Source: Arthrobacter sp. ISL-30 (GTDB lineage: Bacteria > Actinomycetota > Actinomycetes > Actinomycetales > Micrococcaceae). From it: a DNA stretch of 64,000 bases. A program made the position numbers and the translations under genes. Location of the stretch: contig NZ_JAGGPK010000030.1 in NCBI RefSeq assembly GCF_018613855.1, positions 138,945 through 202,944 on the forward strand, given 5' to 3'. The notes under the pieces were generated by a model. That model was not told where the DNA came from and searched no databases. It saw only the letters and a list, made by a program, of their open reading frames with translations. Shown here piece by piece: positions 51,497-60,009 of the stretch (position 1 is the stretch's first letter; the number at the start of each line of letters is the position of its first letter).

Positions 51497-52882
51497 TTAG
51501 TGGCTGAGGTACGCGAGGAGGTCGTGGCGGGTAAGGATGCCTACCGGCGCACCCACGAACGTCACCATGACGGTGTCGACGTCGGACAGGAGCTCCCGCG
51601 CCGCGGAAATCGTCTCGAGGGAGCCGATCACGGGCAACCGCTCCCCCATGTGCTCGGAAATCTTGTCCGTCAGTTTGGCTTCACCGCGGAACAGCTTGGT
51701 TGTCAGCGTCCGCTCGTCGACGGCGCCCAGGACCTCGCCCATGACCACGGGAGGTTCCTGTGAGAGGACGGGGATGTGGGAGACGCCGAATTCGTTCATG
51801 ATGTTGATGACATCGCGCACGGTTTCGTTGGGATGGATGTGCACCAGGTCCGGCATCTCGCCGGTCTTGGACTTGAGTACCTCACCAACCGACGACTCCT
51901 CGCCACCCGAGAGGAAGCCGTAGGAGCGCATCCACTTGTCGTTGAAAATCTTGGCAAGGTAGCCGCGGCCGGAGTCCGGCAGGATCACCACCACCACGGC
52001 CTGTTCATCAAGGTCCCGGGCAGCCTGGAGCGCTGCCACCACAGCCATTCCCGAGGAGCCGCCAACCAGCAGCCCTTCTTCCCGGGCGAGTCGGCGGGTC
52101 ATTTCGAAGGAGTCGCCGTCGCTGACCGCGATGACCTTGTCCGGCACCGTCTTGTCATAGTTCGCCGGCCACATGTCTTCGCCTACACCTTCGACGAAGT
52201 ACGGCCGCCCTGTCCCACCGGAGTACACGGATCCTGCCGGGTCTGCACCGATCACCTTGACGCGGCCGCCGTCGGCTTCTGGACGGTTGGCGGACACTTC
52301 CTTCAGGAAGCGGCCCGTGCCCGTGATGGTGCCGCCCGTTCCCGCGCCGATCACAACATGCGTGACTTTGCCGTCGGTGTCCTGCCAGATTTCCGGGCCG
52401 GTGGTTTCGTAGTGGCTGCCGGGCGCGGCCGGGTTGGAGAACTGGTCCGGCTTGAACGCACCCGGAATCTCCGTCACCAGCCGGTCCGAAACGCTGTAGT
52501 AGCTCTGCGGGCTGTCCGGCGCCACGGAAGTGGGCGTAACCACTACCTCCGCTCCATAAGCCTGGAGTACCGCCCGCTTGTCCTCGCCGACCTTGTCGGG
52601 AACGACAAAAACGCACTTATAGCCCTTTTGCTGCGCAACTAGCGCCAGCCCGACCCCGGTGTTGCCCGACGTCGGCTCCACAATGGTCCCGCCCGGCTTG
52701 AGCCTGCCGTCCCGCTCGGCCTCCTCGATCATCTTCACTGCGATACGGTCCTTGATGGACCCGCCCGGGTTGACGTATTCCAGCTTCACCAGGATCGTGG
52801 CCTTGATTCCTTCGGTCACATGGTTGAGCTTGATGAGGGGGGTGTTGCCGATGAGATCCAGGACGGACTGGGCGTACTTCAT
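51497..52882 (-). CDS. cbs: Cystathionine beta-synthase
   Basis: 461 residues. PLP domain (about 1-320) with K44 in GGSIKDRIAVKM, SGNTGVGLALV as the phosphate loop and GAGTGGTITGTGRFLKE; a C-terminal pair of CBS domains (about 335-460: LVHIHPNETVRDVINIMNEF, LTTKLFRGEAKLTDKISEHM). Condenses serine with homocysteine to cystathionine, the first step of reverse transsulfuration. No heme-binding extension. TAACTT stands seven bases before the ATG, another leaderless-type start. The gamma-enzyme lies 80 bases downstream. Confidence 0.94.
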   Translation of the reverse strand: MKYAQSVLDLIGNTPLIKLNHVTEGIKATILVKLEYVNPGGSIKDRIAVKMIEEAERDGRLKPGGTIVEPTSGNTGVGLALVAQQKGYKCVFVVPDKVGEDKRAVLQAYGAEVVVTPTSVAPDSPQSYYSVSDRLVTEIPGAFKPDQFSNPAAPGSHYETTGPEIWQDTDGKVTHVVIGAGTGGTITGTGRFLKEVSANRPEADGGRVKVIGADPAGSVYSGGTGRPYFVEGVGEDMWPANYDKTVPDKVIAVSDGDSFEMTRRLAREEGLLVGGSSGMAVVAALQAARDLDEQAVVVVILPDSGRGYLAKIFNDKWMRSYGFLSGGEESSVGEVLKSKTGEMPDLVHIHPNETVRDVINIMNEFGVSHIPVLSQEPPVVMGEVLGAVDERTLTTKLFRGEAKLTDKISEHMGERLPVIGSLETISAARELLSDVDTVMVTFVGAPVGILTRHDLLAYLSH

Positions 52883-52905
52883 AGGTACAAAGTTACCGTG
52901 AAGAG

Positions 52906-52930
52906 GCCCCTGCCCTTTGCTGGCAGGGGC
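52906..52930. terminator. Hairpin between the VOC and cbs genes
   Basis: A nine-bp stem GCCCCTGCC/GGCAGGGGC (52906-52914 with 52922-52930) closes a seven-base loop. There is no clear T-tract, so termination of the leftward VOC transcript is likely but not certain. Confidence 0.55.
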
Positions 52931-52973
52931 TTAGGACACGGACACTGCACAGTAGGCCTCGGGTACCCTTCCG

Positions 52974-53387
52974 CTAGCCTGCCTCCCCCTCAGCGCCGGC
53001 TTCCCCCTGCGGCAGGTTCTCCCACAGCCCCATGATGTTGCCCTCCGTGTCCTTGAAATAGGCATAGAAGCCCATGCCCGGGATCGAGTCCTTGGGCTGG
53101 AGTACTGATCCGCCGAGTTCCTCGATCTTGCCCAGCGTTGAGTCGATGTCGTCAACGTCGACTGTGATGACCGGCGTCGTCAGTTCCCCGTCCCTGGCCA
53201 TCATGCCCCCGTTGATGGCTCCCGGCTCGGTGGGAAGTCCCGTCGTCTCGTCCCGGGGAGTTGTGATCACGCTGCTGTAGTTCATCTCCGGTATGGGGTC
53301 GATCCTCCAGCCGAGGGCCTGACTGTAGAAGTTCCTCGCCCGCTCCTGGTCGTCCGCGGGGATTTCGAAATGTACTACTCCACCCAT
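52974..53387 (-). CDS. VOC-family (glyoxalase-like) protein
   Basis: 137 residues. One vicinal-oxygen-chelate fold: GGVVHFEIPADDQERARNFYSQALGW with the first metal-ligand His, and the second half PVITVDVDDIDSTLGKIEELGG ending in YAYFKDTEGNIMGLWE with the Glu ligand. This matches small CFP-30B/glyoxalase-like proteins of unknown substrate. The ATG at 53387 has AGGTGA at a good distance and is preferred over GTG at 53396. Confidence 0.82.
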   Translation of the reverse strand: MGGVVHFEIPADDQERARNFYSQALGWRIDPIPEMNYSSVITTPRDETTGLPTEPGAINGGMMARDGELTTPVITVDVDDIDSTLGKIEELGGSVLQPKDSIPGMGFYAYFKDTEGNIMGLWENLPQGEAGAEGEAG

Positions 53388-53527
53388 TGCGCTCACCTGA
53401 CACTCGAAGGAAGGACGCGGCCGGCCCGCGCCACAGTTGGGAGTTTAGCTGCGGCGCCTGCCCGCGTTAAGACCTTTTCAGGGTCATCTTCGGGGTTCTT
53501 GCCACTCGGGCGTGGGACGATGGTCGC

Positions 53528-54508
53528 ATGACCATAGCAGACGTTCCCGCCGGCCTTGCCGCCGCGGCGGACGCCTCGCAGCGATGGCATCCGGGCCACC
53601 CGGTCAACCTCCTGCAGACGCTCAGCCCGCTAATGCGCGGCAACGGCGACCCCTCGTTCTCCATCCGGCCTGACGGCCTGTGGACGGCGTTCTCGACGCC
53701 GGACGGACCCGCAACCCTTCGGCTCACCGTCACGGGTCGGTCTGACGAACCCGCCGTCGATGCCCAGGCTTGGGGTCCCGGCGCCGCTCTTGCCATAGCC
53801 GGCGCGCCTCGGCTCCTTGGCAGCGAAGACGACTGGAGCGGCTTTGATGAGGCCACGTTCCATGCGACGCTTCCGCGCCTGGTGAGGGAGGCACGACGCC
53901 GGAACCCGGCGCTGCGGCTGCCTTCCACCGGGCGGGTGGTTGATTCCCTCGTCCCCACCATCCTGGAACAGAAAGTCACCACGATTGAGGCGCGTCGCGG
54001 CTATCGCTACCTGATGTACCGCTACGGAACAGAGGGACCAACCGCCGGCCACGCAGGACCTCCGAGCCTGATCGTTCCCCCGACGCCCGCCCAGTGGCTG
54101 GCAATTCCTTCCTGGGAATGGCATAAAGCGGGCATAGGACCCCAGCGCTCCGCCACAGTGATGCGGGCGCTGCGTTCCGCCGTCGCGCTCGAACGGCTCG
54201 CCTCCGTTCCGGCGGCCGAAGCCGGCATGAAGTTGCGGACGATCCCAGGCATCGGAATCTGGACGGCTGCCGAAGTACTTCAGCGGACCCACGGTTGCCC
54301 CGATTCCATTGCCATCGGCGACTACCACCTGGCGTCTTACGTTGGCTACGCCCTGACAGGGCGCAAGACCGACGACGCTGGCATGATCGAACTCCTTCGT
54401 CCATGGCAGGGGCACCGGCAACGAGTGGTCAGGCTGCTCGGCCTCAGTGGGTTCCGAAAGCCCGCGTTTGGCCCAAGGATGACCATCCAGGATCACCGCC
54501 GGCACTAG
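53528..54508 (+). CDS. HhH-GPD DNA glycosylase (AlkA/3-methyladenine-type)
   Basis: 326 residues. The helix-hairpin-helix/Gly-Pro/Asp domain is in the second half: LVPTILEQKVTTIEARRGYRYLMYRYG, hairpin LRTIPGIGIWTAAEVLQRTHG, and the catalytic Asp in AIGDYHLASYVGYAL. The N-terminal 130 residues form the AlkA-like beta domain. Such enzymes remove alkylated bases to start base excision repair. No iron-sulfur cysteine cluster, as expected for AlkA rather than Nth/MutY. Monocistronic; a 63-bp palindrome begins 17 bases after the stop. Confidence 0.88.
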   Translation: MTIADVPAGLAAAADASQRWHPGHPVNLLQTLSPLMRGNGDPSFSIRPDGLWTAFSTPDGPATLRLTVTGRSDEPAVDAQAWGPGAALAIAGAPRLLGSEDDWSGFDEATFHATLPRLVREARRRNPALRLPSTGRVVDSLVPTILEQKVTTIEARRGYRYLMYRYGTEGPTAGHAGPPSLIVPPTPAQWLAIPSWEWHKAGIGPQRSATVMRALRSAVALERLASVPAAEAGMKLRTIPGIGIWTAAEVLQRTHGCPDSIAIGDYHLASYVGYALTGRKTDDAGMIELLRPWQGHRQRVVRLLGLSGFRKPAFGPRMTIQDHRRH

Positions 54509-54525
54509 CTCCCCCCTCTTTAAAC

Positions 54526-54588
54526 CAACGCGGGGTCACTTAGCGCCCATTCCAAGGCGCAGCATGGGCCGTAAGTGACCCCGCGTTG
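54526..54588. repeat. 63-bp palindromic repeat, copy 1
   Basis: 17-bp perfect arms (CAACGCGGGGTCACTTA at 54526-54542 with 54572-54588) enclose a second, imperfect inner stem (CGCCCAT/ATGGGC). The 63 bases match copy 2 (55568-55630) at 58 of 63 positions without gaps. It ends two bases from the stop codon of the DUF559 pseudogene and may also terminate transcripts. Confidence 0.92.
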
Positions 54589-54590
54589 CC

Positions 54591-55503
54591 TTACATGCAG
54601 GCTCTTCGGATCCGCGCAATCACGCCTCGGAATTGCTCGGCCAGATCATCGGCATTGACCTTGAAGTAGGACCAGCCGGCGCAGACGAACGCCTCATCCC
54701 TGCGATTGTCCCGGGATTGTTGTTCGCGGGTAAGGTGATGGGCGCCGTCGTACTGAACGGCGATTCGGAACCGGCGGTATCCGAGATCAGCAGTTGGCGA
54801 GAGTTCATCCTGAGGATCGAGCCGCAACTGCAGCTCAGGCTCGGGGAGCCGGGCATCCAGCATCGCCAGCCGAAGGAAGGTTTCAGGAAACGAGTCGGCC
54901 CCGACCCGCATTTCATCAAGCGCGAGCCGCGCTTTCTCCACGCCTTTCATATTGGGGTGCTGCCGGATAAGCAGCCGTAGGCCTTCCTTATACGCGTAGG
55001 GTTCCGAGCGAAGTTCCAGGCCGGGCCGGGGAATGCGGATGAGTTGGTCGCCCATGGCAATCAGGTAGGGCAGCGGCAACGAGTGCGCGAGGTCCAGCCA
55101 TGTTCGGGGCCGAACGGACACAGGAATGCCGTCAATCTCCATCACTTCGCCCGGGATCATGTGGACTCGGTGACCCACTACTCCGGCGCGGCGGACCCTG
55201 GGGAGTTCATGGGGTTTGCTGAGATGGATCCTCTGTTCCTGGCCCATCCATGGTGGCAAACCGAGGTTTGTAAGGATCGCAGCCGTCTCATGGGAAAATC
55301 CAAGCGTCGGGTGTTGCCGCCGTAAGCACGCGTGCCCGTTCGGTGAGTTGGAACTCCCTGCCCGCTGGAAGGTAAATCAGCCGGCCGCCGTCGGCAAGGT
55401 CATTGGCACGGAGGCGTTTTGCCGGAACGCCCGAGGCTCGAGCCTCGTGGACGGTGAACGGAACGTTGCTGAGGTTCTCAGGCAGCGGCGAGATGCGGAC
55501 CAT
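54591..55503 (-). pseudogene. Frameshifted DUF559 (PD-(D/E)XK-like) gene with AbiEi-type N-terminus
   Basis: Two frames together make one typical protein of about 303 residues. The first (from 55503) has an AbiEi-like winged-helix N-terminus, VHEARASGVPAKRLRANDL and GRLIYLPAG, and runs to TPDAWIF before a stop; the second continues SHETAAILTNLGLPPWMGQE then RIHLSKPHELP and ends in the nuclease-like DUF559 domain (PETFLRLAMLDARLPEPELQ, VQYDGAHHLT, RRDEAFVCAGWSYFKV). Removing one base from the AAAA at 55295-55298 (TTTT on the coding strand) joins them exactly (DAW-ISHETAA). Proteins of this form are abundant in Micrococcaceae; their function is unproven. Confidence 0.87.
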
Positions 55504-55566
55504 TGCCCCATTCTGGCCAACGGCTGCGCCACTCTTGACGTTATCCACAGGCCCTATGCCCAACAA

Positions 55567-55631
55567 GCAACGCGGGGTCACTTAACGCCCATTCGAAGCC
55601 GCAACATGGGCCTTAAGTGACCCCGCGTTGC
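55567..55631. repeat. Palindromic repeat, copy 2
   Basis: 19-bp perfect arms (GCAACGCGGGGTCACTTAA at 55567-55585 with 55613-55631) around an inner stem. Nearly identical to copy 1; the five differences include pairs near the arm ends. The two copies bracket the DUF559 pseudogene, copy 2 lying 63 bases before its start. Confidence 0.92.
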
Positions 55632-55665
55632 TTTCGTGGAAGGGCGTCCCGGTATTGTGAAGCGC

Positions 55666-55944
55666 ATGAGTGAACCCATTGACTTGAAGGCCACGTTCAT
55701 CCCGAACGAGGGCGAATTTTTCCGCGTGAAGCTAGCCCTGGAAATCGCGATCGACGAGGTTGTGAACGAGCCCGGATGCATCCGCTACGAGCTCACGGAG
55801 GCTACGGAAGACAAGCTGGTATTGACGGAGCGATGGGCCTCCGAAGAAGACCTCGAGAAGCACTCGAAGGGAATCGCGGTCCAGGACCTGAATGAATCCC
55901 TCAGCGCTCTGCTGGCCGAACCCGTGAAGGTCGAACGGCTCTAG
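55666..55944 (+). CDS. Antibiotic biosynthesis monooxygenase (ABM)-domain protein
   Basis: 92 residues, one ABM ferredoxin-like domain: LKATFIPNEGEFFRVKLALE, VNEPGCIRYELTEATEDKLVLTERWASEEDLEKHSKG, a pattern shared with YgiN-type quinol monooxygenases. It should be a homodimer acting on quinols or aromatic compounds; substrate unknown. TATTGT stands seven bases before the ATG, suggesting a leaderless message. Confidence 0.83.
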   Translation: MSEPIDLKATFIPNEGEFFRVKLALEIAIDEVVNEPGCIRYELTEATEDKLVLTERWASEEDLEKHSKGIAVQDLNESLSALLAEPVKVERL

Positions 55945-55974
55945 TTACCAGATGCACATATACCTGACGCAACA

Positions 55975-56006
55975 GGCCCCCGCTCGGATCCTTCCGAACG
56001 GGGGCC
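55975..56006. terminator. Bidirectional terminator between ABM and thioredoxin genes
   Basis: A 13-bp stem with one mismatch (GGCCCCCGCTCGG at 55975-55987 with 55994-56006) lies between the two converging genes and is followed by TTGCTG. Confidence 0.78.
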
Positions 56007-56036
56007 TTGCTGCAACTGAAATGCTTCGGGAGTGCG

Positions 56037-56408
56037 TTAGGCCCTTTCGGCGCGCTGCTTTGCCACATGGGCGTGGACTTCTTCCATGTCCAGGGCCTTG
56101 ACCGCATCGATGACCTGCTCCAGCTGCGAACCGTTGAGGGCACCGGGCTGGGAGAAAACGAGCACCTTCTCACGGAAAGCCATCAGAGTGGGGATGGACG
56201 TGATCCCGGCTTCGGCAGCAAGCTGCTGTTCAGCCTCGGTATCTACTTTGGCGAAGAAAACATCCTCGTGCTTGTTGGACGCCGCCTCATAGGTGGGGGC
56301 GAATTGACGGCACGGTCCACACCACGCCGCCCAGAAATCCACCAGGACAATGTCGTTGCCCTCGATGGTCGATGCGAACTGTTCTCCAGTGATGTCAACT
56401 GTAGCCAT
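56037..56408 (-). CDS. trxA: Thioredoxin
   Basis: 123 residues, one thioredoxin fold with the active site WCGPC at 29-33 (C30, C33) and the cis-proline in GITSIPTLMAF. A charged tail (VHAHVAKQRAERA) extends slightly past the usual end. Reduces protein disulphides in the cytoplasm. The ATG at 56408 is chosen over long upstream extensions; TACCGT stands exactly six bases before it (leaderless-type). Confidence 0.93.
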   Translation of the reverse strand: MATVDITGEQFASTIEGNDIVLVDFWAAWCGPCRQFAPTYEAASNKHEDVFFAKVDTEAEQQLAAEAGITSIPTLMAFREKVLVFSQPGALNGSQLEQVIDAVKALDMEEVHAHVAKQRAERA

Positions 56409-56414
56409 GATTCC

Positions 56415-56420
56415 ACGGTA
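56415..56420 (-). promoter_or_regulatory. Leaderless-type -10 element for thioredoxin
   Basis: On the minus strand TACCGT lies six bases before the ATG at 56408. Confidence 0.48.
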
Positions 56421-56553
56421 CGCGACCGGACTCGTGAAGTCGCGTCGCAGGCTCATCTGTTCGCTGGACGCGTGACCGGGAATAAACGGGCCGACGTCGG
56501 ATATTGGTCGCCTTTGTGGTCTCCTGGAGCGGGGTTTACACCCAGGCAGGGAG

Positions 56554-57099
56554 TTAGACCCAGGCGTGGGGTGCCGGACGCCGGGCCCCCGGAAGGGCAT
56601 TGTTTTCCCGCCATTCGTGGATCCATTCAGGCAGTTCAAGCCCGACGGGCGGTTCGCCGAATTCCGCCAGGATCTCCTCCTGGCTGACCGGCCTTCCCTT
56701 GGAGACGAGGCGGGTAGCGATGTGTGCCCTGGCATAGATCTCGCCGTCGGCCACCATGCGCTGCTCGAAGTAAATGGCCTTGGAATCCAATCCGATGATC
56801 CTGGTTTCTATGGTGTAGCGCTGCCACAGCTGGAGGGATTTCCGGAACGAGATGGTCTCCCCCGCAGCAACCGGGCTCCAGCCACGACGCCGCATCTTCT
56901 TAAAGACGCCGCTGCGCACCATAAGGTCGAAACGGCCCAGATCCATCAACGAGAAATACATGCCGTTGTTGACATGGACAGCAATGTCGACGTCGGTCGG
57001 CAGGACGCGGAGGGGAAGCGAGGACGCATCCCAGACTGACAGCGGTGGACGCCGCGAGGACGTGAAAAGCAGCAACAGAGTGCGCAGAAGCAAATGCAT
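56554..57099 (-). CDS. Acyl-CoA thioesterase-like protein (hot-dog fold, THEM6-like)
   Basis: 181 residues. A hydrophobic N-terminus (LLLRTLLLLF) may anchor it to the membrane. The hot-dog domain has LPTDVDIAVHVNNGMYFSLMDLGRFDLMVRSG, where the DVDIxxHVNNxxY block is the 4HBT thioesterase signature, then ISFRKSLQLWQRYTIETRIIG. Cleaves an acyl thioester of unknown identity. TAACAT stands six bases before the ATG. Confidence 0.83.
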   Translation of the reverse strand: MHLLLRTLLLLFTSSRRPPLSVWDASSLPLRVLPTDVDIAVHVNNGMYFSLMDLGRFDLMVRSGVFKKMRRRGWSPVAAGETISFRKSLQLWQRYTIETRIIGLDSKAIYFEQRMVADGEIYARAHIATRLVSKGRPVSQEEILAEFGEPPVGLELPEWIHEWRENNALPGARRPAPHAWV

Positions 57100-57156
57100 G
57101 CTGCTATGTTACCTGCGAGTAACAGCGCGTCGGGCGACAGAGCCCGCTTCAAGAAA

Positions 57157-57188
57157 GAACACCCCCGATCCGGAGACCGGGGGTGTTC
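57157..57188. terminator. Terminator of the GH16-like gene
   Basis: An 11-bp perfect stem (GAACACCCCCG at 57157-57167 with 57178-57188) with a ten-base loop. On the minus strand it is followed by TTTCTT, and on the plus strand by ACGATTTTTC, so it can act both ways. Confidence 0.85.
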
Positions 57189-57241
57189 ACGATTTTTCTG
57201 CGCACCGGGGGGAGCGAACTGAGCTGGACCCTAGGACGCCG

Positions 57242-58228
57242 TTAGCACTGGTAGTGGCGTGCCCAGTCCACGTCCATGGTTGATTGCTGGGTGGTCGCAC
57301 CGGACTTGGGGAACCAGTCAAGCTGCAGTGTGAGATGCATGGGCCCGTCCGGCTGATGCGCCGGATCCGAGTCCGAGAACCACAGCTGGCCGTCCACGTA
57401 ACCCTTGATGCCGGAGGGGCACCACTCCACGGCGTAGTTGTGCCACTGAGTCATATCCAGCGGCTTCTTCGCATAGGTCTGCACGCCACTGGCACAGCCG
57501 TAGTGGAGGAAGAAGCTGATGTTTGCCAGATCGTTTGTTTGTTCGGCGAAATCAATCTCTGAGCATTTAGCCGACGGGCCGTCCGGCCAGAGGATCGCCA
57601 CGGCATGGTATGTCGGGTCAGCGGCGCTGGTACGCATCCGAACTTCATACTTGCCGTACTGTTGCCTGGCAAACTTCGCGGACATGCCGCCTGTGGTGCC
57701 GTCCGGTTTGCCGGTGATGGTCATCATCCCGTTGTTCACGGTGATGGCCTGGGGCACACGCAGGCCGTTTCCAGCGTGGCCCGCCGAATTGTAGACACTC
57801 CATTTGGTGCTGTCAGGAGCACCTGCATAGTTGAACTCGTCGCCGGCCTTCACCGACCCCCAGCCCAGCACTTGTGCGGCCTCAGTGCCTGTCGACGCCA
57901 ACGCTCCGCCCGCCGTCGGGACCGGCGTAGGCGTTGTAGTGGCCGTTGGGGTTGGCGTGGGGGTGGTGGTAGCGGTCGCCGTTGGAGTGGACGCCGTTGG
58001 AGTGGACGTGGCGGTGGGGGTAACCGTCGGAGTGGGGGTGGCGGTTGAGGTGGCTGTGGGAGCGGGGGTCGCCGTCGACGTCGGGGTGGCGCTGGCTCGG
58101 CCGAGGGCCTTGCCGTGTCCTTGGCTGTTATTGCCAGCCTGGGCGGCAGACAAGGCAAATCCTCCACCGCTGACGGCTATGGCCGTTGCTGTGAACAGCA
58201 CCAGGGTACGCTTGCGGAATTTCAACAT
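57242..58228 (-). CDS. Secreted GH16-like glycoside hydrolase with Thr/Pro stalk
   Basis: 328 residues. Signal peptide (KRTLVLFTATAIAVSGGGFALSAAQA) with cleavage after AQA, then about 75 residues of Thr/Pro/Ala repeats, a flexible probably glycosylated stalk, then a GH16-type jelly roll (about 140-328): AGDEFNYAGAPDSTKWSVY, GKYEVRMRTS, CSEIDFAEQ matching the E-x-D-x-x-E catalytic motif, MTQWHNYAVEWCPSGIKGYVDG. Closest in layout to bacterial polysaccharide lichenase/laminarinase-like domains lacking a clear substrate clue. The ATG at 58228 follows GGAAAG. Confidence 0.87.
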   Translation of the reverse strand: MLKFRKRTLVLFTATAIAVSGGGFALSAAQAGNNSQGHGKALGRASATPTSTATPAPTATSTATPTPTVTPTATSTPTASTPTATATTTPTPTPTATTTPTPVPTAGGALASTGTEAAQVLGWGSVKAGDEFNYAGAPDSTKWSVYNSAGHAGNGLRVPQAITVNNGMMTITGKPDGTTGGMSAKFARQQYGKYEVRMRTSAADPTYHAVAILWPDGPSAKCSEIDFAEQTNDLANISFFLHYGCASGVQTYAKKPLDMTQWHNYAVEWCPSGIKGYVDGQLWFSDSDPAHQPDGPMHLTLQLDWFPKSGATTQQSTMDVDWARHYQC

Positions 58229-58578
58229 ATTGGCTTTCCAGTTGGTCACAGTAGCCACATGGTCAGGTTGCTATGCCCATGAAATAAACGGGCGTGCGAT
58301 GCGGCCCTTGAACCTGCCGAGGTGAGGCGTAACAATACCTTAGTGGCTGTGCCACGCGGCGGGGAACTCTACAAACGGGCCGGGCATGCCCATAAGGAGC
58401 CGTCGAACGTTTTCGTTCGCGACAGGCGCTCCCCCGGCGTGGCCGTGTGTAGTTTCGTTATGTGCAGACCGGTGCAAATCAGAACGGAAATTCATGCGGG
58501 ACTGCTAACTGCGGCATGCCGTTATTTCTGATGCCCGGTAAATCCGGCCCGATGAAATCGGGTGCTGAAACCAAAGTG
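58229..58578. other. Intergenic region upstream of the GH16-like gene
   Basis: 350 bases with no convincing gene. The first part must carry the leftward promoter of the GH16-like gene, but no clear -10/-35 pair was found. Nothing else is recognisable. Confidence 0.4.
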
Positions 58579-58613
58579 CCCCGTCCGGCGTGCGTGATGC
58601 ATGTCGGACGGGG
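58579..58613 (-). terminator. Terminator of tRNA-Tyr
   Basis: A nine-bp stem CCCCGTCCG/CGGACGGGG (58579-58587 with 58605-58613) lies 11 bases beyond the tRNA 3' end and is followed on the minus strand by GCACTTTGGTTT. Confidence 0.75.
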
Positions 58614-58623
58614 TCCGTTTGGG

Positions 58624-58705
58624 TGGCAGATGAGGGATTCGAACCCCCGTAGGCAGTGCCAGCTGATTTACAGTCAGCCCCCTTTGGCCGCTCGGGTAAT
58701 CTGCC
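58624..58705 (-). tRNA. tRNA-Tyr (anticodon GTA)
   Basis: 82 bases, a class II tRNA with a long variable arm. Acceptor GGCAGAT pairs with ATCTGCC; the anticodon loop CTGTAAA carries GTA; T-loop GGTTCGAATC is standard; discriminator A. CCA is not encoded (CCC follows). Confidence 0.94.
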
Positions 58706-58874
58706 GAACTTCAAAAGAAGATCACTCCCTGCCCCTGGCTCGTTTCCGTTCCAGCGTTTGGGAGCAAGTCCACCTTACAGAACTTCCGTCGAAGAATCGA
58801 ATCGAGCAATTCGACTCACCGAAGGCCCGATTTTGAGGCACGTCCGCGTGCGTTCAGGGCTTGGTTGACGACCA

Positions 58875-59141
58875 TCAGGCCTCCCCGAGAATGCGACCGG
58901 CTAGTTTGGCCTCGAACTTCTCAGCCTGTTCGGCCGTGATCTGATTGAGCTCCACCGCCCTAAGCAGGTCACTGTGCACGCCCTCAAGCCGAGACACGGC
59001 GTCGGGAACTGGGCTCAAGACAACAGAGGCAGCGAGGGCTGCTGCGGCGACTGCGCTGGCCGCGGCAGCGGCTGCGGTGCCCATCGATCCTGCCGCTACC
59101 GCGGCGGACTTGGTTACATAGCGGACGGCCCTGTGCTCCAT
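58875..59141 (-). CDS. Small protein with Ala-rich hydrophobic segment
   Basis: 88 residues. An Ala-rich stretch (AAAAAASAVAAAALAASVVL, about 22-42) could span the membrane; a helical, mostly charged C-terminus (LLRAVELNQITAEQAEKFEAKL) resembles a SHOCT-like short helix pair but I cannot assign it. AAGGA precedes the ATG at 59141. Function unknown. Confidence 0.62.
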   Translation of the reverse strand: MEHRAVRYVTKSAAVAAGSMGTAAAAAASAVAAAALAASVVLSPVPDAVSRLEGVHSDLLRAVELNQITAEQAEKFEAKLAGRILGEA

Positions 59142-59390
59142 GTTTTTCCTTCCGGAAGGATCCTTCAACTAGCTCCAACTCTGTCCGGGCTTGTTCGGTT
59201 CCCGCCGTGAATGCGCTGAGAGCGGACTGTGAACAAGGAAACGCACCCGCCGCTCTCTCGCCAACCACAGCCGAGCCGCTTCATATCCGCGGCTTCCGTA
59301 CTAGGCTGGATGGCAGACAAACGCCCCTCCGGCGGGCACCGCAAGCGCTGAGCGCACTCAAGATACCCGAGCACAATCTGAAGGAGAGTC

Positions 59391-59882
59391 ATGGCTGGCG
59401 AATCCACGTTCGACGTCGTAAGCAAAGTAGACAAGCAGGAGGTCGCCAACGCCCTGCACCAGTCGCAGAAGGAGATCGCGCAGCGGTACGACTTCAAGGG
59501 AGTGGGGGCGGAAATCGACTTCAGCGGCGAAAAGATCCTGATGAAGGCCAACTCGGAGGAGCGGGTGCTCGCCGTGCTTGATGTCTTCCAGTCAAAGCTC
59601 ATCAAGCGCGGCATCTCGCTGAAGTCCCTGGACGCCGGAGAGCCCTTCCCCTCGGGCAAGGAATTCCGGATTGAGGCCAGCATCAAGGAGGGCATCGCTC
59701 AGGACATCGCCAAGAAGATCAACAAGATCATTCGCGATGAGGCACCTAAATCCGTGAAATCCCAGATCCAGGGCGACGAGCTGCGCGTTTCGTCGAAGTC
59801 CCGCGATGACCTCCAGGAGACCATGGCGATCCTGAAGAACTTCGAAGAGGCGGACCTCCAGTTCGTGAACTTCCGCAGTTAG
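59391..59882 (+). CDS. yajQ: YajQ-family nucleotide-binding protein (UPF0234)
   Basis: 163 residues, the full family length. Two ferredoxin-like halves: STFDVVSKVDKQEVANALHQ, IAQRYDFKGVGAEIDF, then FRIEASIKEGIAQDIAKKIN and SVKSQIQGDELRVSSKSRDDLQ, closing with ADLQFVNFRS. YajQ proteins bind nucleic acid or cyclic-di-GMP; the actual ligand here is not known. GAAGGAGAG precedes the ATG. Monocistronic. Confidence 0.94.
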   Translation: MAGESTFDVVSKVDKQEVANALHQSQKEIAQRYDFKGVGAEIDFSGEKILMKANSEERVLAVLDVFQSKLIKRGISLKSLDAGEPFPSGKEFRIEASIKEGIAQDIAKKINKIIRDEAPKSVKSQIQGDELRVSSKSRDDLQETMAILKNFEEADLQFVNFRS

Positions 59883-60009
59883 ATGACTTCAGTCAGCAGG
59901 CTATGATTTCGGGTTGCTGCGGAACCATGGAATAACGACGACGGCGGGCGGCTGGCGGGCCTCTGGCAGGCCCCGGCCAGGTTCAGCGAGCGAGGCCAGC
60001 GTCCGGCGA

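Noticed and set aside
51776..52642. 288-codon plus-strand frame within cystathionine beta-synthase
   Set aside because: Antisense of a clear PLP enzyme; high-GC genomes often give such long shadows.
57920..58090. Regular short repeats that might suggest a CRISPR or satellite array
   Set aside because: They encode the Thr/Pro stalk of the secreted GH16-like protein in frame; no spacers and no cas genes.
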